A stretch of DNA of 64,000 nt from Exophiala sp. HKRS030 (GCA_023897205.1 JAHWDD010000003.1:4095665-4159664); one strand, 5' to 3'; shown: positions 47,086-59,046, counted from the first letter of the stretch. Numbers and translations: made by a program. The notes: generated by a model from the sequence alone, not told the origin.

Positions 47086-47838
47086 ATGCCCGCGCCTGCC
47101 GGAACCAAGCGGGTCCGTGGAATTCAGATCCATCGACCCTTCATCTATGGCACCGAAGCCACTCCTTTCGACCCCGAAAACCGTCCTAAAGATGCGCCTC
47201 CTGACCACACCCACAAATGGAAGGTTTTTGTGCGAGGGATTAATAACGAGGACATTTCGTATTGGCTCAGGAAGGTTCAATTCAAATTACACGATACCTA
47301 CGCGAACAGTGTGCGCATGATTGAAAGCCCACCTTTCGAGGTTGAGGAGACCGGTTGGGGAGAATTCGAGATTGCGTTGAAGTTCTACTTCGTACCCGAG
47401 AGTACGGAAAAGCCACAGCAGATTTGGCATGGCCTCAAGCTACATCCCTACTACGGCGATATCGAGCAGCAAAAGCGAGAGCGATCTATGATCACCAGTG
47501 TGTGCTACGAGGAGGTTCTGTTCAACGAGCCAGTGGAGGCCTTCCACGATATATTGACAGGCGGGTCACGAGTCTCCAAGGGAAAGGGTGGGAAAGGTGC
47601 AAAAGCCGCAGCTGCGGCGGCGGCAGCGAAGCCTCCGCCGACCGCTGAACTTCCGCGACACAGTACACCGGGGAACAAATTCAGCAGGGATGAAGAAGAG
47701 AAGGAGCTTGACCGTCTTGGAGAGGCTGCCAAAAAGGTTAGAGACCTTGTAGCCAAAGAAAAGGTCAGCATCACGGCTCAGGAAGCACGATTACAAGAAT
47801 TGCAAGAGACTGAGGGCAAGCCTACCAAGAAGAAATGA
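47086..47838 (+). CDS. yaf9: YEATS-domain protein Yaf9 (NuA4/SWR1 subunit)
   Basis: Nuclear histone-acyl-lysine reader shared by the NuA4 acetyltransferase and SWR1 chromatin-remodelling complexes. One exon, 250 residues. The YEATS domain covers about residues 8-135: HTHKWKVFVRG, YWLRKVQFKLHDTYANSVR, SPPFEVEETGWGEFEIALKF and WHGLKLHPY, the usual aromatic cage region. A Gly/Lys/Ala-rich linker with an alanine run follows (about 160-185). The last 50 residues form a Glu/Lys coiled coil (ELDRLGEAAKKVRDL, ITAQEARLQELQE) as in Yaf9 orthologues. The length matches the fungal family. The start ATG at 47086 directly precedes the conserved RVRGIQIHRPFIYG. Confidence 0.95.
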   Translation: MPAPAGTKRVRGIQIHRPFIYGTEATPFDPENRPKDAPPDHTHKWKVFVRGINNEDISYWLRKVQFKLHDTYANSVRMIESPPFEVEETGWGEFEIALKFYFVPESTEKPQQIWHGLKLHPYYGDIEQQKRERSMITSVCYEEVLFNEPVEAFHDILTGGSRVSKGKGGKGAKAAAAAAAAKPPPTAELPRHSTPGNKFSRDEEEKELDRLGEAAKKVRDLVAKEKVSITAQEARLQELQETEGKPTKKK

Positions 47839-47906
47839 AGAAGATAATGTTGGACATATCGTCAACAAATCGTGCTTGGCTCATGTGCCATGCGCACCTG
47901 TATAGA

Positions 47907-48970
47907 TCAAAGCCGCGGGGATGGCTTGCTACTATCTATAACAAGTTCGAGGATTCTTTCGGCAACTCCCCAGCTGAGTTCGAATCCTCGACCTCCAGCA
48001 CCATAGCCATGGACAATTCTTGTCTGGCCGCCAATGGCTTCAACTTCGATCCGAACACCGCCTTCCCGCCATGGCCTTCTTCCTACATTGTCTTTCACGA
48101 CTTTGAAGTCTTCCACCTTGTCAATGAAATCGGGGAAATTATCAACGGCACTCTGGAGAAGAATCCTTCGTGACTCAGATCTGGGTTTGGTCTCTAGGTC
48201 ATCGACTTCTTTCGTTCCACCAACAATGGTTCCACCATTTCTGGGTCGAGGAATCAAGAATGACCAACTACCATCACGATTTTGCCTCGTAATGGTCTGA
48301 TGGTACTGCTGCTTCACTAAGACAGTCTGACCACGAATGATCCTCATTTTGGTGTCGAGATCGAAGTTCCGACCTGAGCAGTTCACGACAGTCTGTAGAT
48401 TGTCGATACCGCGCTCTGCCCGAGCTCGAAGGCTGCAGCTGCATCCCGCAGACGATGACAAATCACCTTTCCACCACGCTCGAGAAAACGGTCAAGCAAC
48501 CACTGGCAGTATACCTGCACGTTAACACAATAAGATTGGTATTCACACCCCCACTTCACGCCAGGCGGAGAAGTTGACTGATCCAGAATTCGAAATTCGT
48601 CATCATTCCATGCATAAACATCGCCGGTCTTGAGCCTCAGCACTTCCTCGGGCGGATTCTCTAGATACTCGATACCATGCATTATCGCCACGCCTGCCTC
48701 GGGTGAATTTGCCGCAATGGTCTTCATAACCTCTGCCGTCCGGAATGCCAGCTGGGCTTCATTTTCGAGTTGTCGCGTCGAGCCTGGGATTGGCCTGTAG
48801 TGAGCGCCGGCCCACATGGACGCATAGTCTGCAGATGGAGTCGGCGTGCTGGGTAGCTCAGCGGCAATGATTATGATCGATGACTGAGGATAATGGCTTT
48901 GAAGAAGCGTCGCAGTCGAGAGGCCGAGTACACCGGCGCCTATCACCACTATTGGTGTTGTAGACGACAT
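47907..48970 (-). CDS. D-amino-acid oxidase family flavoenzyme, with an apparent frameshift
   Basis: FAD-dependent oxidation of a D-amino acid (or D-aspartate) to the 2-oxo acid, ammonia and hydrogen peroxide, usually in peroxisomes. The N-terminal dinucleotide-binding motif PIVVIGAGVLGLSTATLL and the C-terminal GYGAGGRGFELSWG are diagnostic. In between, SMWAGAHYRPIP and WGCEYQSYCVN fit the family. The reading frame changes at about 48419-48421: N-terminal part ...DAAAAFEL, C-terminal part ERGIDNLQTVVNCSGRNF. One extra G in the run there would restore a single frame of about 354 residues, the usual length. No good intron explains the shift. The ORF extends to an upstream ATG at 49003, but 48970 is preferred. 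The tail ...PRL is only a weak peroxisomal signal. Confidence 0.82.
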
Positions 48971-49953
48971 CCTGACGAGTGTAGATATGAGAGTTGTGGA
49001 CAATGGCTGTTGCGGCGCCTCAGGTCAGTGTCAACTTGATGCAGATTGGAAATCTTTCCGCTTAATGTCCAACGGTGATCTATCCTCGCCCGAATCACAG
49101 TCTCTGCCAGCGTCCTTATATAGCGATGATAGGCATACCATACGGAGATTCAAAACCGCTCAATTGATTCCCAGCACGATCAAACCCTTTTGTTCATCCC
49201 CACGATCCCGGTTTCTCTTACCAGATCAGGTGTCATCGACAAACTCAGCTAAATCGAAATGTAGGCCCCCTCCTCGAGTTACAACCTCATACTCCACAAG
49301 ATTGAGAAATATCTCCCTATGAGAAGTAAAAGACGATGGATTTCCTTTAACCAAATACAAAATTCGAAAAATCTCGACGAATCACAGACAGATTGAATAT
49401 GGTCAAAGGGCGTGTATGTTGGGGGACGATTTCTTGGTCGTCGCAAAGGATCTGCACGAGGGTCGGGCTTGAGCAATGGATGGGAGGTGGGGGAGAAGGC
49501 GGAATAAATGTTTTACCGAAAACTTTGCCTTCGCCACTATGTATTGTGTCCTTGCTTGAGATAGGTAAGTATTGACAATGTATCGCCTACAGCGAGCCCC
49601 ATATCTTTCGGATCATCTGCGTTATATGATATATTGGTTGAATGGGTGCCCCAGACCGAGTGTAGTGTTTTCAGCAGTGTGTGAAATATGCATAACGTGC
49701 CCTTGAGCAGTGAACGCTTTGGCCGTGCCTCTTGTATCGAGGTGGACGGCTCTTTTGACTTGTCTTTGTTGATATTCTTGTGATCCGTGTTGGCGTTTGT
49801 GGGCACAGACAAATCCCTGTTCTGTTTGGCCTTCAGCGTGGAGGAAGTCTCATAAAGCATTGTCATGTTTCATTCGGAGCAGGTATAATAGCCATAGACA
49901 TATTTTATCTGCAGTAGCTATGTTGGTGTCTACAACCACTATTGCACACCAGT
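48971..49953. other. Intergenic
   Basis: Leader of the D-amino-acid oxidase gene and 3' flank of SYF2. A 109-codon minus-strand frame at 49537-49866 has a Lys/Asn/Ser-rich start but no recognisable domain; I do not call it. Confidence 0.45.
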
Positions 49954-50937
49954 TCAAATCGCAGTCCCCCTTTCGAAGCTCTCTCGAATTTCAGTAGTGT
50001 ACCGATCATAGAACCTGGCTAGCTTGAGGTTGAATTGTTTGTTTTTCTCGTTGATGTAAGTAACGTCGCCGTCTCCCTCATCTCGTCCTCTGTCCTTCCG
50101 TTTCTTCATTCGGATATCATCTGCCTTTTTCAAGTCGGCAACAAGTCGGTCGACATTTTCTCGTTTTGGTTTCTGTTCCACAAATCCAGTGCTTTCGTGA
50201 TCGGCATAGAAACGCCCGTCTTTGTCGATGGCAACCAATTCGCCATTGTCCATTTCGACAATCTCCAAGCCTCCGGTGCGTGCTGCGGTGTTGATAATTT
50301 CGGCCTTTTGTGCCTCGTAATCTGCACGACTCCGCCCACCATCTTTGGTCGCGTTTTTCTCTAGTTCTCGGATTTGCTTGTCATAAATTTTGGCCGCCTC
50401 GGTGCTGTAATCCTGGAAGAAAACATTTTCTCGCGCAGTTTTCTTCCGCTCGACTCTCTCGTCCCAGCGTTCCGACTCTTCGATGGTGTAATCCCATGCG
50501 CGCTTCCGTTCGAAGGCGCCTTTACCCTCGTCTTCTTCGGTGTCGGCTTTCAAAAGATTGTGGGATGCAATGGCGCTGCGCCGAGAAAGATTGGCTAGAA
50601 CACTGGGGTCAATGGCTGCACGGTTGGCCTCAGCCTTTGTTTCTGCGAGATTGGATTTTGACGAGGCGGCAGCCCGACTTTTGAGGGCAGCGAAGCGAGC
50701 CAGGCGGTCTGTATTGGTAGAAGCTGAGGGTGTCGCAATTGCAGACGTGCTAGGTCCTGAGTTGGAACTTGAGCCTGGTGTTGATGGCGTCTCTGTGGTG
50801 CTATCTGCTCCATGGGGAGACTGTTCTGGGTCTTCACGGGGTTGATTTTCTTGCTTTGAAGGGGAGGTGGTCGTCTTGGTTGGGTTCAGCGGCTCTTCCA
50901 GCTCAGGGCTCAGCTTGCGGCGCTTTGCTGCTGGCAT
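49954..50937 (-). CDS. syf2: Pre-mRNA-splicing factor Syf2
   Basis: Spliceosome component associated with the NineTeen/Cwc complex and active in the catalytic stages. One exon, 327 residues. A Ser/Pro/Thr-rich N-terminus with a basic start (MPAAKRRKLSPE) leads to LARFAALKSRAAASSKSNL, then the SYF2 domain: SHNLLKADTEEDEGKGAFERK, RAWDYTIEESERWDERVERK, FQDYSTEAAKIYDKQIREL and, near the end, RFYDRYTTEIRESFERGTA. Motif order and length are as in fungal Syf2. It lies head-to-head with the Coq11-like gene, about 480 bases apart. Confidence 0.95.
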   Translation of the reverse strand: MPAAKRRKLSPELEEPLNPTKTTTSPSKQENQPREDPEQSPHGADSTTETPSTPGSSSNSGPSTSAIATPSASTNTDRLARFAALKSRAAASSKSNLAETKAEANRAAIDPSVLANLSRRSAIASHNLLKADTEEDEGKGAFERKRAWDYTIEESERWDERVERKKTARENVFFQDYSTEAAKIYDKQIRELEKNATKDGGRSRADYEAQKAEIINTAARTGGLEIVEMDNGELVAIDKDGRFYADHESTGFVEQKPKRENVDRLVADLKKADDIRMKKRKDRGRDEGDGDVTYINEKNKQFNLKLARFYDRYTTEIRESFERGTAI

Positions 50938-51420
50938 GACGAGTGTCAGTTACAGGTGGATGTTGGATAGACCGATAAAGGTTCGTGAACTTGGCCAAAT
51001 GCTGATATAAAAAGAATGTGAGTACTGTAGGTAAAACAGTAACATCGATACCAAATTTGGGGTATCAGCCAGCGACGGAGAGAGCCTTGCCTCATCAGTT
51101 CGGAAGAACCCTGTAGTCAGACAACATCATATTTTGGTGCTGGTATGCGAAAGTGCCCATTGATGACACAGCAATCACCACTAATATTGCGTGGTCAGGC
51201 ACTGGCATTTAAGGGTCCCTGCTCATCTGCTTCGCCAAACCTTCCTTTAGCAGATCACTACGTCAACATTTCCCAAAAAGTCGAGAACTCTCAAGTCCAT
51301 CATTCCACCCATGGCTCGAAAGGCTACGAGTTGAGCAGAGCATGCAGTCTACATGCTGAACATTGAACTGGGGATTGCTCAGAGCTTCAAGTTGTCACCG
51401 CTCGTTTTCGTCTTGCAGCC
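50938..51420. promoter_or_regulatory. Divergent promoter region
   Basis: Between the starts of SYF2 (minus) and the Coq11-like gene (plus). No other gene seen; regulatory role inferred from position. Confidence 0.4.
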
Positions 51421-52351
51421 ATGTCCCAGATAGCCAAGAAAAGGCTTGTGGTCGCAGGGGGAAATGGTTTCTTGGGCTCTCGTATTTGCAAATCCGCTGT
51501 TGCTCGAGGGTGGCAGGTTACATCCATCAGGTAATGATAGTTCCCGAGTTTTCTCTCCTTCGGCAATCTGACCAGCCTTCAGTCGATCTGGGGAACCTAC
51601 CTGGTCTTCTGTCACCTCTGAGTCCACTGCTCCCTCCTGGTCGACCTCTGTGAATTGGGCGAAAGGCGATATCCTCAAACCTACAACGTATATTCAGCAT
51701 CTTCGCGATTCCGACGCAGTGATCCATACTATGGGGATTCTACTCGAAGCAGACTATAAAGGCGTCGTTTCGGGTAAAGAGTCTGTCATTTCCGGACTTT
51801 CGCGGGCTTTTAGCTCTACAAAGGCCGGTAGTGCAAGCGATCCACTCACTCGGGAACCTGGGGCCGAGTTGGGAAGAGGAGAGAAAGATGGTCAGATTAC
51901 ATATGAGTTGATGAACCGTGACAGTGCTATTGCCCTGGCGCAAGAGAGTGAAAGAGAGGGTGTGAACACCTTTGTCTACATTTCTGCCGCCGCCAGTGCC
52001 CCAATGCTACCGAGGAGATACATCACCACCAAGCGGGAAGCAGAAAGTGTGATCGCTAGCCAGTTGGTTAAGCTGAGAAGCATCTTCATTCGCCCTGGGT
52101 TCTTATATGACAATAGTCGAAAGTTCACATTGCCCATCGCTGTTTCTGGGATGCTGGGAAGCACGGTGAACAGTCTGGTAGGCGGGAGTCTGACGAGCTG
52201 GTTCGGTGCTGCTGTAGAAAAGCCTCTCAAGGCCGACCTTGTAGCAGATGCTGTCGTTGAGGCTGTTGCCGACGACTCAATCAAAGGCGTGGTGGACACC
52301 AAGCTTATCGAGGCGTTAGCAGCAAAAGCCTGGCGAAGGACTATGCTATGA
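51421..52351 (+). CDS. coq11: Coq11-like atypical short-chain dehydrogenase (mitochondrial)
   Basis: NAD(P)-binding Rossmann protein of the extended/atypical SDR type, closest to yeast Coq11 (YLR290C), a coenzyme Q synthome-associated protein, and to the NDUFA9 group. Two exons, 292 residues: intron 51531-51582 (GTAATG donor, CTGAC branch, CAG acceptor) joins in phase 2. The N-terminal glycine motif VVAGGNGFLGSRI is followed by DAVIHTMGILLE, VYISAAASAPMLPRRY with a Tyr-x-x-x-Lys (YITTK) and RSIFIRPGFLY. No long presequence is visible. The start ATG at 51421 sits directly before the glycine motif, so a longer N-terminus is unlikely. An NDUFA9-like role is the alternative. Confidence 0.85.
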
Positions 52352-52882
52352 GTCAAGTGGTTTGACCAGTCAATGTACAACATATCCGCCTCTTGCGGTG
52401 GTGAGGCGAACAAATGGGATATACTCTGCTTCTTCTATATGTATGTATAGCAAATGATAAATTGCACGGAGAGAGGCAACGACAAATTTGGAACTGCTTT
52501 TGCAAAGAGCGTCACTCTGTCCCTAAAAAATGTTGAAGGTCAAGATGAAGGCTTTGTAGAATCATTCCATTGCCTTCTACATTCCAGGCATACTCCCATT
52601 CGTTGCCCACTTCCACGAATAGCCTAAAGCCTTGCTATGATACACGTCTTCACGGTCTGATAACGCCTCGAGACAAACCATAAGATCCCGCTATGCTAAT
52701 CACATCCTAGAGTAGAGGGTCATCGCGTACGCCTGACATGAAAAGTCGGAATGTCAAGCGATGTCTAGCCACGCACAACCGTCGTAACGGTGAAAGGTTT
52801 TTTATACACAGTCGAGGTCTGCTCCCAACTGAAGGTGAAGGGCTGGAAACATGGTCGCATGACTGATCGAACTCGTGGTCAT
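52352..52882. other. Convergent 3' flanks
   Basis: Between the stops of the Coq11-like gene and TIM23. No gene or repeat seen. Confidence 0.5.
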
Positions 52883-53661
52883 TCAAAGGTGTGCTGGGGA
52901 GGCGGCAGTGCCAAGTGTTTCTTGTTGTTCTGGAGGCTCAAACAAGACCTTTCTGGTCAACTGTAAATGCGTTAGAATTCTTCCGATATGACTTTCGGGA
53001 TCCATGCTTACTGCCCAAGCACCTGCCACCGATGCAACGATACCGCCGGAAATAGCCATCGGTTTTAAACCTCTTGTGCTCTTGAAGAGCATTCCACTCA
53101 GTGCGCCTGCCACAATGCTATTTGCGGCATCGTGCTTCCCCTGTAGTACCCTATCGTAGAATTAAAGCCATTATAAACCATAGCAACAACACCAGCCGAA
53201 TTTCCCAGAAAGGGCCCTCTTCTTGTGATACTGTTCAAAACACCGTTCAACCTGAGCTTTGGCGGTGCGGAGGCCGGCACTCGATTTAATCCTTCAATTA
53301 AGCCCCACGTGCCTCCAATCGTCAGGGCTGTGAGATATGTGACGCCTGTTCCATAACATAGATCATCCGACCAGCCGCGCGAAGGCAATACCGATCTGCT
53401 ACCGGGGAGATCCGATAGCTGCGACTCGTCAAGAGATAGGTAGTCTAAGGTCTGCTGGTTGAGGCCGGCCAAGGGGTGAAGTTGGCTGGCATCTGGAAGT
53501 GATGCACTTCCAAGGAATGATGAAACTTCTGTCGCCGCGGTAGGCGTGTAGGGTGATGGGATATATACGCCAGACGATGTAGTAGATGAGGAGGCTGCGG
53601 GAGTGGCCTCGGGGGACTGCCTCGAGGACTTTTTGCCAGAGAAGGCGTCCCAGATGGACAT
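52883..53661 (-). CDS. tim23: Mitochondrial import inner membrane translocase subunit Tim23, with apparent frameshift
   Basis: Channel-forming core of the TIM23 presequence translocase. Start MSIWDAFSGKK at 53661 is the family N-terminus; an upstream in-frame ATG at 53697 is not conserved. The soluble intermembrane-space part (to about residue 115) is followed by four Tim17/23 membrane segments: YGTGVTYLTALTIGGTWGLIEG, PFLGNSAGVVAMVYNGFNST, ANSIVAGALSGMLFKSTRG and ISGGIVASVAGAWA. A 51-nt intron at 52961-53011 (GTAAGC donor, CTAAC branch) precedes the last 25 residues. The frame breaks inside YYRG|KHDAAN at the G run complementary to 53138-53141: one missing base. TIM23 is essential in fungi, so this is most likely a sequence error. 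Confidence 0.88.
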
Positions 53662-54050
53662 ATTGGGCCGGACGATGAAAAGTTCAGTAAAAATCAAGCC
53701 GATAAAGAAAGAGGATTAAGGCAGATGAGCGTGGCGGGTACAGCGCATGTTTCGTCGATGGTGATGGAAAAGAAAAGTTATCATGGCTTCAAGAATCGCC
53801 TGCGTTCGGAGAAAAGGTACGCTAGGCCCAATTAGTGTATCCCTCTTATTTGGTCTTTTCTTTTCCGCGCTACCAAAATCTCTAGGTTGGAGAACGGACT
53901 ACATGACACTTCTCTTCGGGCTCGATAATTTCATGCTATGAGTGTCGCAAAGGACGACGATATGTGCTCTAACATGCAATACGAGTCTCAAGCAACGAAT
54001 CTTCTCATTTTGCCGTGAAATCAAGTCTTTCAATTTCTTCGAGGATCCAG
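53662..54050. promoter_or_regulatory. Divergent promoter region
   Basis: Head-to-head spacer between TIM23 and the THADA-like gene. No further gene seen. Confidence 0.4.
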
Positions 54051-57000
54051 ATGGATGCCATTACCGAAGTATTGAGTGCAGAACCTCCACTGCAGCTGCC
54101 TCTCCTAATCCAACTTGGTACAGGAGGTCTCAGGTCCTTTCTTGATGGCGTAACTCCAAGCCAGATCAACAAGACTGCTGTATCCCAAGTGTGGTGCAAG
54201 CTGATATCGACCGTCAGAAGTTCTCAGGTTGTAGACAAGCATTTGACTGCTGCTGCCAATGCCCTGTGCGTATTTCTTCTTACAAGCGCATCGAGTCGTG
54301 CTCCTGAAGTCAAAGAGTTCATTCTTACCCAACAGGCATGGTTTGACGCATTTCAATGTGTCCACAAGGCCTTCAACGACAATAAGCCGAAGCCAGCATT
54401 TCAGGTCCTCGAAGCACTTTGTGCCATATGCCAGCAATTGGAGGAGAAGAAACAGATCTCTCAGATCCTCAAAAATGCTACGCTTCCGCTTATTAGAACG
54501 GTACTGCTTGCCTCCCCACGACCAGACTTGAAGAAGGCGTGCTTAATGTTATCGTGTTTTGTACGACGAACCGATCTAGCCACTTTGCTATCCGACTGCA
54601 TATCCAGTATACTCTTGGACAACGACCTTGAATGGAAGCAACGTCTTGCTATCTATAATATCACGACGGAAGATGTCGAGGCTTGCGGTCCGGAAAAGGT
54701 GTATCCTTTCCTAGTTGCTTTGACATTCACCATGAACGACCTAGATACTAGGACCGCCGCACTAAAACTGTGTTCAGCGCTCTGCATACAGGATACAAGA
54801 TCTGTCGAATCGTTAAGCCTGCAGTACAACGTAGAACGAGCCATCAAACTCTTTCTGGAAAAGAATCATAACTCTCTTGGTTATTTCGCAGAATATGTCC
54901 TACCCCTTATGCTCAGCAGTCAAGACAGTCTTTTCTCTTTCATTGAACCATATGTCAATTCTCCATACAAAGATGAGTCAAAAGTAGCTATACTGCTAGC
55001 AGCCTTGAAGGTGGGCAGAATAGCAACTATGTTATCTGAAGTCGGTATGTGACATTGCATTTGATGCTCAGCACGGTATCCAAAACTGATGAAAAGCTAT
55101 AGAAGCTCTAGAAGTACTAAATCGTGCTCTCCTTAAGAACGCCACTTCCCATAAAAGAGCCGAAAGCTATGGATGTTTCGACTTGTTGCTCACCTCTGCA
55201 AGCCCTACTTTGCGAATATCAGCTTACCAACTATTAACAGCCTCACCTGCCACCAGTGCTGCCATCCCTCCAGGGGCCCTGGACTGTATAATTTTTGGTA
55301 TGCCCTACCTTCACGATCACTCTGATGCCCACGAGCGAAGCGAAATCTTGAGTATCACGAGAAAGCTAGTGAACAGGGTCCAGAGCGCACTGGCCGTCGC
55401 TCAAAAAAATGCACACACGAAAGAAGCTGGCAATAACATCCTAGCTGATCATTATGACTTCTCTGTCCGTTTCTATGGCTTTCTTAAGTCCGAACTACAC
55501 CCACATGTCTCATACCAGCGTCACATTTTGAGTCTTCAGTCACTACGATATTTCTTTGAACATCCAGTTCTGTCGGCCATCTACAAAAACGATGCTAGAT
55601 TGATCAAATCCCTGACTGCTCTTGCCCTTGATCCTTTTGAAGATGTTCGCAATACTGCGACGAACCTTCTTCGGTTTCTATCTTCCCGCCATCCTGCTCT
55701 CTTCACCGATATTATAAATCAGGAGTTTGTGGGCGTGCTTCAGACATTTGCGACCACGTCTGGTCGGGGCGATCACGCCGATGCAATGGGAAGACTTTGG
55801 GCGTTATGGGATGCCATGCCAAAGTCTAGGGATTGTGCAGAGGTCAAGAAAATGCCACCATTGTCTCATCTGCAAGTTCTTGTGTCGGAACTAGAAATGC
55901 GAACTTCGGAAGTGTCGAGTTTCAGGCCTGGTACAAAGTTCCCACTTCATGGATCACTACTCGCTGTCAGCTATCGCCTCCTTCAGATGCGGGCCGAAGA
56001 CTATATTACTCATAATGTTGACTTCTCAAAGGTCATCGGTTTTTGCAGTCGTGTCTGGGCCGAAGTGAGGACGGTACTCTGCGTAGACTCGCCAGAAACA
56101 GGTTCGGAAGTAGATGAGGAAGAAGATAGTCAAGAGGGTCCGAAGGATTTGCTTGCATATTCATGGAGAGCCTTACGTGATTCCAGGTCAGTTGTACCAG
56201 ATCAATTTCTGACCTTTTACTCATAGCTCTAGCCTTGTGATGCAGTCACTGCTCGCCACTGCAGACCCGACTGAATCCTTGTACGCAGATATCGGCGACA
56301 TTTGCATGGATCAACTTATATCGCTCCGTCATCGCGGTGCGTTTTCGACTGTTGCTCAGACGTTCGGCCTATGCTGTACTCGCGTTCGGACATCAAAGGA
56401 TCTAAATATCAAGCAGCTCATCCATAGCTGGCACTTGGCAAGTCTTCACTATCTAAGTGTAATCTGAGCGCTTACTGATGAATATAGGTCGCATTGGGAC
56501 AAATCGTCGATCAGGCGGATCGCTTAACCAGGAGATCTGCTGGACTCCCTGCTATGATGCTTGCAATCCTTGATCCGACGGACACAAAGTTTTTCTCAGC
56601 AACCACTACGAAGCTCATCTCTATTGCGAACAAAACATCCCTCACTACGCATGTAGGAGTGCAGCGATTACCACAAGTGCATGCATTGAACTGTCTTAAA
56701 GAAATCATGACAAATTCCCGCTTCGCAACAGCGGTATCACCATTCTATGACCAAATGCTTGACCTAGCTGCGTTGAGCATGTCTTCAAATATCTGGGCGA
56801 TTCGCAACTGTGGTTTGATGCTATTGAGAGCTTGTATTAATCGTCTTGAGCATGGAAACCACGAGATTGTCCGTACGACAGTGACAAACGATTCGCAGAA
56901 CACCAACGCAGTCGATGGCCCATGCAAGATTGCCTTACGACTACTTGCTTCGGATAATGCTGAGGAAGACGCAGCAACAACTCGCGAGAAACTATCAGAG

Positions 57001-58893
57001 GAGAATATTTTTGCTGCTCTGGACCTACTCGGACATGAAACTCGCCGGGGTTCTTCTTCCCAAGCCGTCTATGCAGCCGTTCTTCCCCAGTTTGGGCACC
57101 ATAGCTGGGCGATTCGGGATCATGCCGCAATGTTGCTGTCGAGACAAATATCTCTGAATAAGCTTTATGATCTCCTCGAGAATCTTGCGACAAGCACCTC
57201 TGACAATGCTTACATAAACCGAACACACGGGGCGTTGCTTTGCTTGAAACATACGTTGGAGCGGTCAAGAGGCATACTCACGGACAGAGAAGTAAACCAG
57301 TGTCTGGAGTCTATTGGTCGACTTCGCCAACGGAAGCTCGTGAGTTGTCCATATATCGAAGCCGCCGCACTTGACGTATTGAACAAGCTGGCTGTCATTA
57401 ACTCGGGACGCTTCTGGACCGCATGCGCCATGTTTCAACCCAGTCCCTACAAATTGGCGGACGAGAGTTCCCTGCCCGACGACATGCATGGCGCTTATGT
57501 CGCTTGCCGAAGATCATTGTTCGAAGTCTACTCACTCTTGTTCGCTTCTGATATACTTGACGGACGATCGAATTCAGCCTTGGCCAAGAGATTATGTAAC
57601 AACTCAAATTCTCTGAATTATGTCCTGGAATATTTGACGCTGGATATTGATCAAACAAATCAATTGCCAACAGCATCGACCGTGCATTTTCTTGTTTCTC
57701 TCATCAACGAGCTGCAAGAAGGAGTCTTTGCAACGGCAGAGAGTCTTGCGTTGGCCATGGCAGCTCTGGCTGACAGACTTGACTATTTTACAGGTGTGGA
57801 AGAATTTCAACTTCTACTCATTCTTCCTTATGTAGAGCCTTTGAGGTTGACGAGTCGGGAACAAGTAAACGGTTGGATTCGACTTCAAGCGATCAGGATT
57901 GCGGTCAGGTCTGAAAATAACGGAAGGCCTTCGCAACCACTCCTTCCGCTCCAAATGGCTCAATGGATCGAAGCTATAGATTTCGCCGCGAAAGACTATC
58001 TGGACTTTCCAACAAGATTTAGCGCTGCGAAAGCTCTGTCGACTTATCTTCGCTTAGCCTACTCTGGTCACGAGGCTGTCTCGCGGAGTAGTGCTAATAT
58101 CCGACTTCTTGCCCTCTTGTATAATCTTATCAGTGACGATGATGAAGATGTTCGTGCAGAGGCGACAAAAGGTGCTTCAGCATTGTTGGCACAAGACAAT
58201 CAACAGTCGTCTAGTTTGGGGATATCTGCTCTCTACGCCAGACAGGAGATACTAAGCTTGATGGTCAAGCAGTTCAATTACACGACGGATTTCGCCCGAG
58301 TTGCGATATCACAAATCGCACACCCCGGCGGAGGTCCATTTGAATCTAAGGTGGCGGAGATATTGAGTACATCTGTCGCCCTGAAGCTGAGCAAGATCAT
58401 ACTGTCGAAAAAGACTCTGTTCGTCGAGGAGAAGCAAAACCTCTACATCGATGATATTAGTGACATCCGAGCATGGAAAAATGCTCTTGGCATTTGTGGC
58501 ATAGATGTCCTTGGTAGTTCTGACGTGGCAATCGTTACACAATGGGCGACTGAAGGCCTGGATCAAGTTCTTCGATTTTTCAAAAGAGATATGCACAACC
58601 AGCAACTACAGCATTTTTCCAACGGCGTGAATCGGTCCCAGACACAAGAGGATGGAGTTGAAGCTACAGCCTTCCATCCACTTGGTTTGACATATGACAC
58701 TGAAATACTGGTCGTATTCACTCAGGTTGTGGCTATGTCTGGGATTATTCTGGCCTCAGAACAGGCCTCAAGATCTCATGATGAAATCCTTGACAAGATG
58801 CGTTCGCTATTGGACTACTGCCATGGGAACCAATGTCACGAGATTTTTGTCAGTGAAGTTGAGAGTGCCCTCAAAACTTCGGTGAAGCCGTAG
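54051..58893 (+). CDS. trm732: THADA/Trm732 family protein (DUF2428), tRNA 2'-O-methylation partner
   Basis: Large HEAT/armadillo-like helical protein of 1564 residues. Yeast Trm732 works with the Trm7 methyltransferase on position 32 of the tRNA anticodon loop. The diagnostic DUF2428 block begins RLTRRSAGLPAMMLAILDP, then VHALNCLKEIMTNSRF and SSNIWAIRNCGLMLLRACI. Four exons; introns 55045-55102, 56187-56226 (40 nt) and 56438-56487 keep one frame. The third intron is GC-AG (donor GCAAGT, branch CTGAT, acceptor TAG) and sits just before the signature. The start ATG at 54051 follows an in-frame stretch without earlier ATG. The ends are less conserved, as usual for this family. No frame break is seen in 4.7 kb of coding sequence. 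Confidence 0.92.
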
Positions 58894-59046
58894 CACAACA
58901 ACAAGCATGGTTGGCCAGTACTCCTCCATCGACTCTATAGCGTCACTCAATTCGCACCGATTGAGCTTGATCTATCAAAACAAATCCAGCAAGTAGCTTC
59001 AAGCACTCTTCACCCCATACTCGATCCACTCCCGCCTGATCAAGCT

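Noticed and set aside
47930..48000. TTCGAATCC sequence resembling a tRNA B box
   Set aside because: It lies inside the conserved C-terminal coding part of the D-amino-acid oxidase gene, and no A box or cloverleaf can be drawn around it.
49537..49866. 109-codon minus-strand frame between the oxidase and SYF2
   Set aside because: No recognised domain and it sits in expected untranslated flanks; kept only as a remark.
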